Positions 1 through 10,942 of a stretch of 64,000 nt of DNA are shown piece by piece. The stretch's first letter is position 1; every line of letters starts with the position of its first letter. A model generated the notes under the pieces. That model did not search any database, had not been told where the DNA came from, and worked only from the letters and a program-made list of their open reading frames with translations. The translations under genes were made by a program, and so were the position numbers. Source of the stretch: Gonatopus flavifemur (taxonomy: Eukaryota > Arthropoda > Insecta > Hymenoptera > Dryinidae); NCBI GenBank assembly GCA_018340375.1, contig JAFFJZ010000002.1, positions 14,898,001 to 14,962,000 of the forward strand, read 5' to 3'.

Positions 1-589
1 TTCATGATTGATCTTCCTCCACTATGAACAATCCGATTTGTCGAGATCTATAGTTCTCAGGGGAAATTGTTCGGACAAGAAAAGTATTCCAATCCCGAAG
101 AATAAATTATGTATCAATCATTCTGTGAGTACCTCATTACTTATTGGAATAATTTATTGTAATGATTTCTAGACCGATTGCTGATTTTGAGAGAAACAGC
201 TTTGAAACAGAGTGTTTCTCTCAATTTCTCTTCGTGAGAAGTGAATTTTGAATGAACGAGCTTTCTGCGCCCAGTTATTTCTCTGGATGAATTGTTGAAA
301 TTATAATCGTATGAATAAATACGATTCATTTGCGAATTGTAAATTTTGTCCATCTCAAAATTTTACTCCGACAAACATAAAATTGTTCATAGAAGTGTTT
401 CGAACGAGTACAACGTTTCATATTGAATAATTCATCACGAATCTTGGAAAATCAGTCCAACATTTGGATTTTTTGATTTCGAAAAGGAAACTCGCAACGA
501 GAAATTCAGTGGACATAATTTTGCTCGTAGATTCACATGGAAAGATTCTTTAGACGGGAAAAGTTCATATTTACTAACCCAAGTGTGTA
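1..589. other. No feature seen
   Basis: AT-rich sequence with only chance-length open frames. I see no inverted repeat, splice-flanked frame or RNA-like fold. Confidence 0.5.
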
Positions 590-1135
590 TTGACGGCGGG
601 CCCCATCTACGCCCAGGGTGGGTGCCCATGCTACCCAACGTGGAGCCAACCCTGGGATGATAACGTCGTTCTCAGCTTGGCCGTATTGCTTTGCCCGAGA
701 ATTGGTAACACCACGGGCCCAGCATGAACCCGGACTAGGCAATCAATACTGCCCCTTCCTTTTTGTTTTGAAATTGGAAAATCCCCAGCATGTATATACC
801 ATGGGGCCCACCCCGGGCCAGCATGGGCCCCATCCTGCCGATATGGGCCCAAGACTGGGCCAGAGTGGGACCAAAATTCTTAAACGCTGAGGATTGTACA
901 CACATGCTCGGGATATAAATTCACCCCAATCTTGGCCTAACGCTGGTCCAAATTAGGGCCAAGTTCAAATGTGCCCGCACTAAGATTCATTATCTCCATT
1001 TTTCTCAACTATAATTGTATGGGAAAGCACAACAGGGCCAAGATTGAGCCAACATGGGCACCATCGACATTCCCCAATACTGGGTTAAAGAGGATGGACC
1101 CAGCCTGGGGCCCATTGTCATTATAGGCAATACAC
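590..1135. repeat. GGCCC-rich dispersed repeat, copy 1
   Basis: This block is far richer in GC than its flanks and is built from degenerate TGGGCC / GGGCCC words spaced irregularly, such as the string GGGCCCACCCCGGGCCAGC near 805. It also holds GGGATGATAACGTCGTT near 654. Related GGAATGATAAC strings occur at about 13873 and 43325 inside similar TACTGGC-rich blocks, which links these loci as one diverged family. Open frames here on both strands come from the biased composition. It is probably a degraded non-autonomous element, but I see no clear terminal repeats. Confidence 0.55.
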
Positions 1136-1368
1136 GCTTGGGAATGAATACATTTTGTACTCGTCATTTTTTCCATTAGGGTAAACCGAGGCGAATCGGA
1201 TCAAAATAAGCATATTTGCTGGTGTTGATCATTTTTATCGTTGATTACGCTCTTTTAACGCGTAAGTGCTTACATAATGTCACCGACTACTGGAAAAACA
1301 GGATAACATGACCATAACGCACATCGTTTAGTTCTGGGCAATGATATAAGTTGTAGCATCGCGTTCCC

Positions 1369-2021
1369 CAGACAGCACTGAGAAATTTGTTAAGCATTCA
1401 AAAAACGTACCTTGTTGCAAGCGAAATGTTCCAGAAACGTTTTGTGACCTTTTCAAAAGGTCGCATGTATATTTTTAAAACATCAAAATGTCCTGGTTTC
1501 TTTCTCGCAAAACGTGATTAGCACATGTTGAATTTGTCTTTCTAAATCATCAAATTGATAACATATGTGCGGATATTTTCCATTTAAAACAGATCCTAAA
1601 TCAGTTATATTCAAGTAAAATAATCTTGTGTGTAATAAATTACACGTACAAGCTTATGTAGTGCTGGATTTAGTGGAAAATAGTTCGACTCTAAAGCGCT
1701 TTTTAATATCTTCATTTTGTCCTCTTCAATATGTGTTTTTTGATGATCTTTTATGTTGTTCAGTGAGAATCAGTTGATTATGTGAAAAACAATATGGTTT
1801 GACTATTTTTTGATGTATTAGTCATCATGTAATAAACTTCGAATGTGGATGATTTGTAGGTTGGCGTAGGTTAGCGACGAAATGGGAAATTTTCATGAAT
1901 CATACAAATGTTTTCACAATGTAAGTTTAAAAAATTTTTTTCAAATGTAATTATTGGAATCAGAGGTCGCGAAACCACGGGGATGTTTCTAAAACATTCC
2001 GAGCACCTACAGTGCTGTCTG
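1369..2021. mobile_element. 653 bp terminal-inverted-repeat element
   Basis: A perfect 12 bp inverted repeat, CAGACAGCACTG, lies at 1369-1380 and 2010-2021. Just inside, a second imperfect match pairs the GAAATGTTCCAGAAACG region (about 1422) with the complement of the region near 1983-2000. CCCC/GGGG-type bases lie just outside both ends. There is no transposase frame, so this is a non-autonomous DNA element of unassigned superfamily. Confidence 0.6.
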
Positions 2022-2271
2022 AGGCATTGGGGAGAATTTTATCGCTAATGTAAAAACGCTACCGCAATTCTTGAAATTTTCATCGACGACAAAATACGTT
2101 AAAAATCATGCCAATCCGATTCATATGTATAATTCCTGATGTACTGAATTGGATGAATAAATTATCCAGACAATATTATCACGTCTTTCATGAGTAGATG
2201 AATGTTCATGCCCGGCGTGATTCAGATCACGATTTGGATCATGATTTGTTTTTCAGTCATATGAGACTTAG

Positions 2272-2430
2272 AAGCAACAATTGTGCATCAACAGACTGGT
2301 ACTGGTATCTTTTGCTCTGAAAAATTCGTACAACTACCCAACGAAGACTGGATTCGAGGCAATGGATGTAAAGGATGGCCTTGTGAAAAATGTGTTGGCA
2401 AGAAAAGTCACACAGAACCATTGATTTGCC
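2272..2430 (+). CDS. Candidate internal exon of an unknown Cys-rich protein
   Basis: An open frame of 52 codons ends at a strong splice donor (GCC|GTAAGTAC at 2431). It starts after a possible acceptor, ACTTAG|AA at 2271. The better-looking acceptor TTTTTCAG at 2256 leads into stops in all three frames, which is the main weakness. The peptide has five cysteines spaced C-x17-C-x4-C-x2-C-x11-C and includes WIRGNGCKGWPCEKC, without low-complexity bias. Such spacing suits a disulfide-bonded extracellular module or a small zinc-binding fold, but I do not recognise the family. The intron after it would contain the element at 2504-3774. I found no convincing partner exon. A decayed pseudogene exon is the alternative. 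Confidence 0.35.
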
Positions 2431-2503
2431 GTAAGTACATAGAATAAGATTCTTCCATTTATTGAACGTATTTAGGGTTCAAGGAAGAATAATTTCCGTA
2501 TCA

Positions 2504-3774
2504 ATTGAGCGGCTGGATCGAAAACCTCGCCGAGCGCTCGAACGTGGGTAAAACTATTGTCCAAGCCATGACGTCACACGCCGAAATCAAAAGTTGGAAT
2601 TTCGAAAATTCAAAAATACTGGGCGATAGGTCTTGAAAAATCAATGTAAGTATCCCTCTACGATGTTCTTCTTTGATCAATAGTTTTCGAGATGAAAAAT
2701 AAAAACTATACATTTTTTTGTATCAAAAATCAATGTTTTTCAATATTAAACTCGTTCTAATTCAGTCATTTTCCAAGATATCAAGGAAAACTTGATCAAT
2801 TCTTGTCCGCAAGATCTGTCCGAAGACGATGATGTCCATAAAATTTGTAAAAGTTGATAATAAATTGATAAATTTTTAATCCAAAGTGAAAACCGTGTTC
2901 TTGATGCTTTGGATTAAAAAAGAGGCGGAGAAAGTATGAGCAACGAAAAACTTCCAGCGGCAAAGTTGTTCGTTAATATATGAACTAACTTTGTGGAAAA
3001 TTTCAGATCGATTGGACTATTAGTTGTTGAGATATAGCAATTTATTTATTAGCGCGTAACGGAAATTTGTCATTTATTCCTCAGAAATCAGAAACTTTCT
3101 CTGCCCGAATAATTTTCCCCCAATATCAATAGTTGGTTTGTCAAGACGTTTTAAACAATTGAATTGTTCATAATGAGGAATCGATTATGAATTTTGCAAA
3201 AATCCTTTGATATGCGGATTCTCCGACTCAAAAAAAATAACCGTATGTCGAGAAATCGAGCGAATATATTCTTTGCTGCGGACGCTGACATTCATTCGAT
3301 AAACGACGCGCACTCATGACGAATTCCGCGCTACCCGGATAGCATTGGGAGGTTTTCTGAACGTTCATAAAACATACTTGCCCTCACAGAAAACGTCCGA
3401 ATAAAATCCCATGATGTTCTCAAAACGTCGCACAGTGGGAAATTCTGGTGTATTTATTGACAAAAATCAACCTACAACCCAATTTTCATCCGACGCTGAT
3501 GGATTTCCTCCTAAAATACTCAGAAAGAGTTCTACTTCAACGTATCACTGCAGCATTTTTGTTTGGACCAATCCGATATTTATACAATTCAACAAAAACT
3601 CGATAAATTTTCAATAAAAAAACATGGATACTGCAAAACATCGCTTTTTAGTGATGAAAATTCTCGAATTTTCAATAATCAGGAGCTATATAAAGTTGTC
3701 CCGGTTCTCTCGAGTCTTTTCTGCTATCCAATAACCAACTTTCGGCGAGGTTTCCGATCCAGCCGCTCAATTAA
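2504..3774. mobile_element. 1.27 kb element with ~28 bp TIRs
   Basis: ATTGAGCGGCTGGATC and the following bases at about 2502-2530 are repeated as the reverse complement at about 3745-3774, with one mismatch in roughly 28 bp. The interior is AT-rich with no long frame. Part of it (about 3137-3305) recurs at 4239-4410, so a fragment of a second copy lies just downstream. Confidence 0.55.
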
Positions 3775-4238
3775 TGATCCTTCTCGCCCAATTTTTTATT
3801 TTGGGACAAATCGGATATTTGCCATTTTATGTTTGGTTCGTTGTAAAACAAAGAACTGTGTATCCGAATAATCTTCTTTTGCATAAATCTCAAGTCAAAG
3901 ATCTATACAATTAGAATTTATCCATAGAACCACTGAAAAAACTTTTCTTCTAATCATTTTCATTGATTGAAATAAAAGTGATCCAAATCGCCTCGATCTA
4001 CCCTATCTTGATTGTTCATTTATATATACAATTTGAATGATCCATCCAAATAAACAACCGACAACAAAGAGCTCGTTCATATAAAATTCATTTCTTCATC
4101 AAATGAAACACATATTTTGTTTGAACAATTTCTCTGTCAAATCGATATCATGATGAATCATTCAAATGGTACATAATTCATTCGTTATTTATGAAAAACG
4201 TTTTTCATTCAATCAATTTCCACCTAATAATTATAATT

Positions 4239-4410
4239 GATTGTAAAGACGTTTCAATACAATCAAATTGTTTCTAATGAAGGATCAATGATGAAGAATT
4301 TTCCAAGGATACTTCGATATTTGAGTTCTCTGAGTCGTGAAACATGAATCCACGTTGAAGAATCCAGCAAATACGATCTCCCCTGCGGACGCTGATAATC
4401 AGCCGATAAA
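4239..4410 (+). repeat. Diverged second copy of the 3137-3305 segment
   Basis: The order of words matches the 3137-3305 segment: GTAAAGACGTTT, an ATCAAATTG core, GATCAATGATGA, and CTGCGGACGCTGAtaATC before the end. It is in direct orientation about 1.1 kb away. No open frame is conserved between the copies, so this is repeat rather than exon homology. Confidence 0.45.
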
Positions 4411-6099
4411 AGAGGTGAGATCGTGAAAAATTTTCATATCGCGTTGATAAACAAATTATTGTGCTTTACAAAGTGGAATTCCTTATAAAGTTAGCCTGTA
4501 CACCAGCGAGAAACTTTGTCCTCAGAAGTTTTTCGTGGCTCGTACTTTCCCCACTTCTTTCTCAACTCAAAACATCAAAAACATCACTTTCACTAAACAA
4601 CTCACTCATCACTTTATCACTTTGGAATTTAAGTTCATTGATTTGTTATTATTTTTCATGTGGAACATTTTCTGAACATCATGTATGATTCATATAGAAA
4701 GTATGTATAAACCCCATTGAATTATATAAGATTTATATATAATTTTGCCAATTTTTGTACATGGGCTTTTAAAAAATTTTCTTGATATCGTCGGTTTCGG
4801 ATGAATCTCAAGAACAAGAATTGATAAGATTCATGTTGATATGGTGAAAAATGAATGAATTGGAGCTAGTTTAACGTTGGAAAAATAGTAGGGTCTTTGA
4901 GGTAAAAACACTGATGGTTTCAATTCTTTCAATTGAAAAACTATTCATCATAGAAGAAATCGCTAGAAGAGGATGGGATTCATTTTTCGGAATTTAAATA
5001 TTTTATTCCAACGTGTTATGTCATACTTTGGACACCAGTTTTCCACGCTTTGGAGCGCTTGTCACCTTCCTCAATACAACTTTTCAATTACACTAAATTC
5101 GCTAAAAACTTGGTATTCGGAACGTCCGAGTAGGGGTTTCTGAGTAGGGGTGTTAATTGAATTTTTATCTACATTTCATACAAATCTAATGAAACCCAAT
5201 ACTTTTTCTGTGGAAAAAGTAATCGAGTCCGAACTACCATCCCTATTTATGAGTATGAATTCGGAATTGGTTAAATCCAGGAATGTTAAAAACTATCTTG
5301 CGAGCATCCTGTATAAATTGTCAATGACAATGCCCAGAGCAAAAGAGTAAAATGAAGGAGATGTAAAAATATGGTAGCAATAGACAGTTGAGGGAGGATG
5401 ATTAAACATTCCTTTGAATAATTCGTACCATAAACTATTTACACAAATGAATTCATTTCACGAAGAATTCTAATCTTTCAGGTGTGATGAGAGAATAATC
5501 ACCCTAGTAGAAATTATGATTGAGAATTAGATGGACCCTTGATAGTTTTCCCAGATGTTGAGTTGGTTTCTAGCTAGTTTTATAACACACTTTCTAGTCT
5601 GTGCCTATTCAGATGTCCCAGGAAATCGTTAGAATTTAGTTCAAATTGCTAATTAGAAATGTGAAATCGTGTTCTTTCAATGAAATCATACCTATGAATG
5701 AGGTGAACATGTATTTTTAAATGTAATCCCAAGTCAAGTATGTTGCTTCTGAAATTTTTTCCATAAAATAATCCAGAGTGACAAATTGAAACGTTTGGGC
5801 TTCTTTTTATTCCTCTGGCCGTGTTAATGGGCTATCGGTGTTACCGTACGATTGGTCGAAGCATGAAAAATCTATATAAAGCAAGTGAATGTTCGAGCAT
5901 TAAAACCAAATTGCCTGAAATGTGCTATCTGGTCACCCCCACATGGGTTCCATCTAGTACATGAATGGTGAGTGGGACGCCCAGTCAAATTTCCACCAGG
6001 GCAGATTGCAAATATAAAATGTAAGAAGTTCATAAGAGACAATGAGTATTTATAGTTATCGTTCAAGGATAATCTCATCTTTTGTGTTCATCGACTGTA
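4411..6099. other. No gene or clear repeat
   Basis: AT-rich. One 60-codon frame at 5782-5964 (+) reads without low complexity but has no start or splice support and is within chance expectation. A CCCTAGTAGAAATT word near 5502 resembles the ends of the CTAGTAGGAATT family at 21010-21731. Confidence 0.4.
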
Positions 6100-6747
6100 C
6101 ACAGGGTGCCCCAGAAAAAATTCCATCACCCTCAAAACATAATTTCTCAGGCCAAAACGATGCCTCAATTTTCAGAGGTGGGCTCGAGACTCTTAGACAA
6201 AATTCAAATATAGTGAATATTATTCAATTCTACGATCTTCGAAGACAAATTTCTACATCAAGACAAATCTGGGCATCCAATAGTTGGCAATAACAAGTCT
6301 GAGATGGTGAAATTGATTGCATCCAGAACATAAAGCAATTTCTCTCCACTCAAGTCCAATACAAAACAAGACAAGACCTATTTCGGGACTGCAACAGATT
6401 TAAAAAAAGAACAAATTCAAAAATTTTCTCCCATTTCAATATTTGTACATTGAACAAATGAATCGTGCATTAGAACTGATAAAATTAGGTTTTGTTGGTT
6501 TCACTCGAGTCTACTCAATTTCCTTTGGGAAAGGATTGTAAAATGCTGAATTTCAGAGATGACTTTAATTGATCAAGTTAAAGCTACATAAGTATACTCA
6601 TCGATCATTGGAGTAACTGATTTAATTCAGAATTTGGATGATCAACTCATTTCGTTCATAATCTCAAACAGCTACGAACTTCTATGTGTTTCATTTTGTG
6701 CCTCAGGAATCATCCCTTGGAAGATGCGTTTTCTAGCACACCCTGTG
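6100..6747. mobile_element. 648 bp TA-flanked MITE with CACAGGGTG ends
   Basis: The left end CACAGGGTGCCCC and right end CACACCCTGTG are inverted and flanked on both sides by TA. A TA duplication is typical of Tc1/mariner-like elements. There is no transposase frame. The 83-codon frame overlapping its left end is a by-product. Confidence 0.65.
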
Positions 6748-7500
6748 TATGATACCGAGAGCCCTCGTTTCTATTGATCAGTCGAGTGACTAAAAGCGTG
6801 TATCGAGTTGTGAGAAAAATTTCAATTTGCTATGGAGTCTGCTGATGGAAAATTAAAGCAAACTCATAATATTTCTGAGTGAACGGTAAATGAAATAGTA
6901 ACAAACAATGATCGCGAATCCATTCAACAGTCTGGCTCTTCAATACGGCTATTCGGTCCATGTACTCGATAGAAACTCCTGTCAATAATTTAAAAATGAC
7001 GTGTGAAAATTCACCTGATGCGCGGGGGTCTGTGAAAATATGATGATGATAAGGAGTGCGCAAACAAATGTATACCATGTGTGATTTCAGGATTTCCACA
7101 TCCTTGAATCTCTTATTCTGTTATTGGTTATTCTGTTCAACGGAAATGTGTGGTTGGTGCATTATATTATAGAATTTAAGGATCCGTGGAAATCCTGCAC
7201 TTTTAGTATGAGAAAGAAGCGGTCGAATGCAGAGAAATACTGGTGATGGAGAAAGAGGAGAGCCTTCAAGCGAAAGAAATCTCACCCTCTGATTGGTACA
7301 ACACCCCTTCAAACGAGTTGAAAGTGAAATTCAATTAAGAATATGGGAAGAACATTTGGGAACCGGAAAGAGTCAATTCAAGGAAAAATCGCAGATATAT
7401 CTCGTTTCACATGGGAGGGGTTCAGTATACTGTTAGAAATTCGACCACACGTAACTACTTTTTGGTGTGTCTATGCGTCCATCGATTCTGTGTTGACATT
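6748..7500. other. No supported feature
   Basis: Several frames of 60-90 codons occur on both strands without splice, start or domain support. No repeat structure was seen. Confidence 0.4.
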
Positions 7501-7795
7501 TTATTCCCAAATCGTGTTGACCTGGCATGGAAAAAAGAAAATGAAGAAATTTCCCGTATAAGATGACAATGCGTCGCTTCAAAGCTTTAGATGGAAATTT
7601 TTACAAAATATATTGTCAAATAATTCATATCATAGAGACAATTTATCTTTGTTTTATGATGTGACATATTCGGCAATATATATTTTGTAAAAGTTCTCTT
7701 TTAAAGACTCGAAGCGACGCGTTGTCATTTTACACGGTAAATTTCTCCATTCTCTCTTTTCCGTGCACTCAGATTTGTGTTGTATTTTGGGAATG
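7501..7795. mobile_element. ~295 bp foldback (palindromic) element
   Basis: The left arm (about 7501-7615) is mirrored by the right arm (about 7673-7795) around a ~57 bp loop. Landmarks are TTATTCCCAAATCGTGTTG against its complement near 7780, GAAATTTCCCGTATAAGATG against its complement near 7735, and the GCGTCGCTTC / GAAGCGACGC pair. Mismatches are scattered. It is a foldback MITE or an inverted duplication. Confidence 0.6.
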
Positions 7796-7910
7796 AATAC
7801 CTATTAAAGTATGATTTCTACACAACCCCGGTGTGTACATAAGTCTATGAATTCGGTGTTGAGTTTTTTCAACACACAGTTGGAAATAATTTGTGTAAAT
7901 GTGGAAAAAT

Positions 7911-8072
7911 CCTGGTGGAAATTCCAATTTTGAGAGTTTTTCAGAAATACTCAGAATATTTTCAGCGTTTCCCAGAATTATTCTGAATTTCATAGAGACT
8001 TGCAGAGGTTTACAGAGAATTTTCGAATTTTAAGGATTTCTCAGAAATTCTCAGAGAAATATTCCCACCAGG
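7911..8072. mobile_element. 162 bp MITE, CCTGGTG ends
   Basis: It begins CCTGGTGGAAATTCC and ends GGAATATTCCCACCAGG-like in inverted orientation. The interior repeats CAGAAATTCTCAGAG words. The same CCTGGTGRAA terminus occurs on the element at 27497-27788. A 48090-48330 stretch has the same interior words but no visible ends. Confidence 0.55.
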
Positions 8073-8292
8073 GAAAACATAACAATTAACTAACTGACGT
8101 TGAAAACAACACAATTACGGGTATAATTCTAACTTGACAAATAAATGTAGTCGAAAGCAAAAATGTGTCAATTTGAAGTAATTTTCATATTAAATACACT
8201 TAATCTGTTACTTGCATATTACAAGAAGAATCTGTTAATTTGACATACGGTTATCAACACACCAACGTGAATTAGACGTACCTAATGTGTTA

Positions 8293-9446
8293 CCCAACAA
8301 ACACCCAAGGTCTTGAAGACATCTACAAGATATCTTTAGGAAGACATCTTCTAGATATCTAACTGGTATCACAAAAGAGATATCCTCGAGACATGTCGAA
8401 ATGATATCTTTTCGATATCCTCAAGAGATGTCAGGAACATGTCTTTGGGGTATTTCTGAAAGACATCTTTGAAATGTCGAATTAGCATAATCTAAAAGAG
8501 ATCTTGGAAGAGTTTTTGAATATCTGTTACACATTTTAAGAATTGTCTAAGTAAGAAGGGCAAAAGTTACGCCCTATTCCTTCTTTAGAATTCATCAGTG
8601 ATTCTTTTGTTCTGTCTGGGGTGTCCTCATGACTTCAAAAAGACACCTCAAAGATATCTAAAACGTGTCTTAGAACAATTGAAAACATCCCACACAGGAT
8701 TTCAGTTCTAAAAGATAACACAAACCAAATTAAAGAAATCTCATGCAACATGAAAAGATATCTTTAAGAGTTCTAAAACAGTTCTAACTTCTAAAAGATT
8801 TTCTATAAGATGTCTAGAAGATATAATCTCGGAAGAAAAGTTTTAGATCTTCTAAAATATATCTTTTAGATGTCTTTTAAGAGTAAGAAATGTTTCAGAC
8901 ATTTTAAGGATATCTTTTCATGTTGCATCCCACATAACAATTCATGTCTTGCGATGTCTTTTAGATAAGTTTAAGATGTCTTGTGCAACACATTTGAATG
9001 TCTTTCAGATGTCTAAAACTCTTCTTTGGTCTAAAATATATCTAAAAGACCACTAAAAGAGGTCCTCGAAGACATCTAAAAAAGAGTTTTAGACATCTAA
9101 ATGTGTTGCGCAAGACATCTTAAACTTATCTAAAAGACATCGCAGGACATGAATTGTTATGTGGGATGAGACTTCTTAAACTTTTCTGAACTGTTCTTCA
9201 AGATATCTTGGAGACCAAAAGTGCTGTGTGGAATATCTTGGAACCATCTGAAGAATGTCTTCCACATATCTAAAACATATCTTTGTCAGAGTGTTTAGGA
9301 GATATCTTGTGCAAGACATTTTTGAGATATCTGAAACTTGTTGAAATTTGTTGCATAAGACATCTTTTAGATGATGAAAAGATATCTTCACGAAAGTCTT
9401 CCAAGACATCTTCCAGATACTCATAGATATTTTCTTGTTTGTTGGG
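8293..9446. mobile_element. 1154 bp element, CCCAACAAACA ends, TA duplication
   Basis: CCCAACAAACACC at 8293 is inverted at 9446 (GTTTGTTGGG) with TA on both sides. The interior is a dense field of AGACATCTT / AGATATCTT words in both orientations, able to fold extensively. It contains a 243 bp palindrome of its own (8926-9168). No transposase is present. Fragments with the same words lie at about 30960-31020, 49290-49370 and 60985-61075. Confidence 0.65.
8926..9168. repeat. 243 bp inner palindrome
   Basis: CATCCCACATAACAATTCATG at the left end pairs with CATGAATTGTTATGTGGGATG at the right, and the arms continue through AAGATGTCTTG and CAACACATTT to a centre near 9047. It sits inside the 8293-9446 element and may be a separate nested insertion. 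Confidence 0.65.
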
Positions 9447-9449
9447 TAG

Positions 9450-10059
9450 AATCACATGTCAACATTTTTTATGATGTTCTCATGATATGAACTCGAAGTA
9501 AGTCATTGTTTCTAATTTATGTAGGATGAACATTTAAAATCGTTTAGTTTAACATACAATAATATTCACTGGTTTGTATTCAAAAAAGACATCTGAAGTG
9601 TGTTGTACAGTTATTATTCACATGGGATATGTCAATTGAACATTTTCATTCAATGTGGACCGTTTTGGACATGACAAATATGTTATATTTGACGAATTTG
9701 TTTCAACTGTGCAGTGTCCCGTTGTTGGAGGAGATTTAGTTGTTCATCATGTAGTCCTGCGAAAATGGGTTGCGCAAGCCAGAAAAAAGAATACTTCCGG
9801 TGTTGTGTTGCCTTGTCAAAATCACACCTTTCTATTTTCTTCGATAAGATAATGATACATGAAAACAGCAATGAGTCAATGCTTGTTTTTTAGTGTACTT
9901 TTATATTGTGGATTGATATTGAGTTTGAGTTGGAGTCAAGATTGATGAAAAATCTTCAGCTAAGCTGGAAAGCTGGAGAGATACACATCAATTGAAGTTA
10001 ATCCACGTCATTGAATGGCACAGCTTCCTCGTTTACTTCCTGAGTTTTCTATGAGCTTT
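9450..10059. other. No supported feature
   Basis: A 65-codon frame near 9655 has no supporting signals. No repeat structure was seen apart from a few AGCTGG words at the right edge. Confidence 0.4.
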
Positions 10060-10213
10060 CACGGAAAACAGTAATTAGCTGTGAAATGGACAGCCATTTT
10101 TTTAGGTTCTATTATATAGAAATACTGTATAGAGCAATATTTTGGAAATATTCAAATTATGTAGAGAAATCTTAATCGGAAAATTTGGCTCATGTCCCGG
10201 CACTAGTATCTCC

Positions 10214-10240
10214 TTAAGGGGCCTTTCTGGTTAAGATTTT
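10214..10240. mobile_element. Candidate terminus of a TTAA-target element
   Basis: TTAAGGGGCCTTTCTGG begins here. A comparable TTAAGGGGTTATACTACC occurs at 63800 near the window end. TTAA target duplication with G-rich ends is the habit of piggyBac and Kolobok elements. I could not find the opposite end of either copy. Confidence 0.35.
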
Positions 10241-10440
10241 GAGAAAATTTTTTTGTCATCGAAGGAATGGTGATATCGTTTTGAAAATTTGCAGGCAAAT
10301 ATTACAAAAAATTTTGATACATTGATTTAAAAATAAAAAATAAAAATTGACGGCAGGCATTAGGGTGCTTCAAAAAACACTTTGTCTTCCACAAATCAAT
10401 TGTCTTACTGCCTGAAGAGTTTCCTTTTGGCGTGACATGA

Positions 10441-10581
10441 GAGTCCTCAAAACCTGGGTCTAATGCAATGAAGAGGTCGCGCATCCACAAAAAAGACTAT
10501 TCTGACTGTTTCGAGGACTGGACAAAGCATTGGCAAAAGTGTGTTGTATCGGACGGGGATGGAATTGATTTGGAAGAATAA
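10441..10581 (+). pseudogene. Relic resembling a mariner-type transposase C-terminus
   Basis: An open frame ends in TAA at 10579-10581, closely followed by AATAAA. Its last 36 residues contain DYSDCFEDWTKHWQKCVVS followed by DGDGIDLEE. The W-x3-W-x2-C spacing and acidic tail recall the C-terminal helix region of mariner/IS630 transposases, where a YFEGD-like motif usually follows; here that motif seems deleted. A stop lies just upstream at 10438 and I see no catalytic domain, so this is at most a fragment. The family assignment is from memory of the general pattern and is tentative. Confidence 0.3.
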
Positions 10582-10942
10582 ATAAAGAATTTACAGTTTA
10601 TAAATAAATTCACTTCACTTCTTGATCACAGTAGGAGGCAAGATTCAGCTGCTGCAGCAAAATTTTTAGCTTCAAGAGTTGAAGGAGGCGGCACAGTGAT
10701 ATAAAAGACTTGGTCCACATGTGTCCTATAAAGTACGAATTTTATACGATCATCATGGGTTTTACTCACTCTCCCGTGCATTCTCGGGCTTCTCGTTGTT
10801 ACTACCGGCAAAAATTGACACTTTTCACATCACCTCCTTTTAGATAATGTTTTTGCTAAGAAAGTAGCTGTTCTGGGAGTGCTGAAATATTTAGCTATAA
10901 TATCTAAAATTTAGCTGATATAGCTGAAAATTCCTTTTCGTG

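Larger units (their letters stand above)
10060..10942. mobile_element. Probable CACGG-ended MITE with AGCTG core, interrupted
   Basis: CACGGAAAACAG at 10060 and CCTTTTCGTG ending at 10942 are inverted, and AGCTG/CAGCT words flank both ends as in the 59557-60566 element. The middle carries unrelated sequence starting with TTAAGGGG at 10214, including a transposase-like tail. This suggests a MITE split by a later insertion, but the right edge of the insert is not clear. Confidence 0.35.

Noticed and set aside
5782..5964. 60-codon plus frame with a hydrophobic head and basic tail
   Set aside because: No start at the head, no acceptor after the upstream stop, and length is ordinary for chance.
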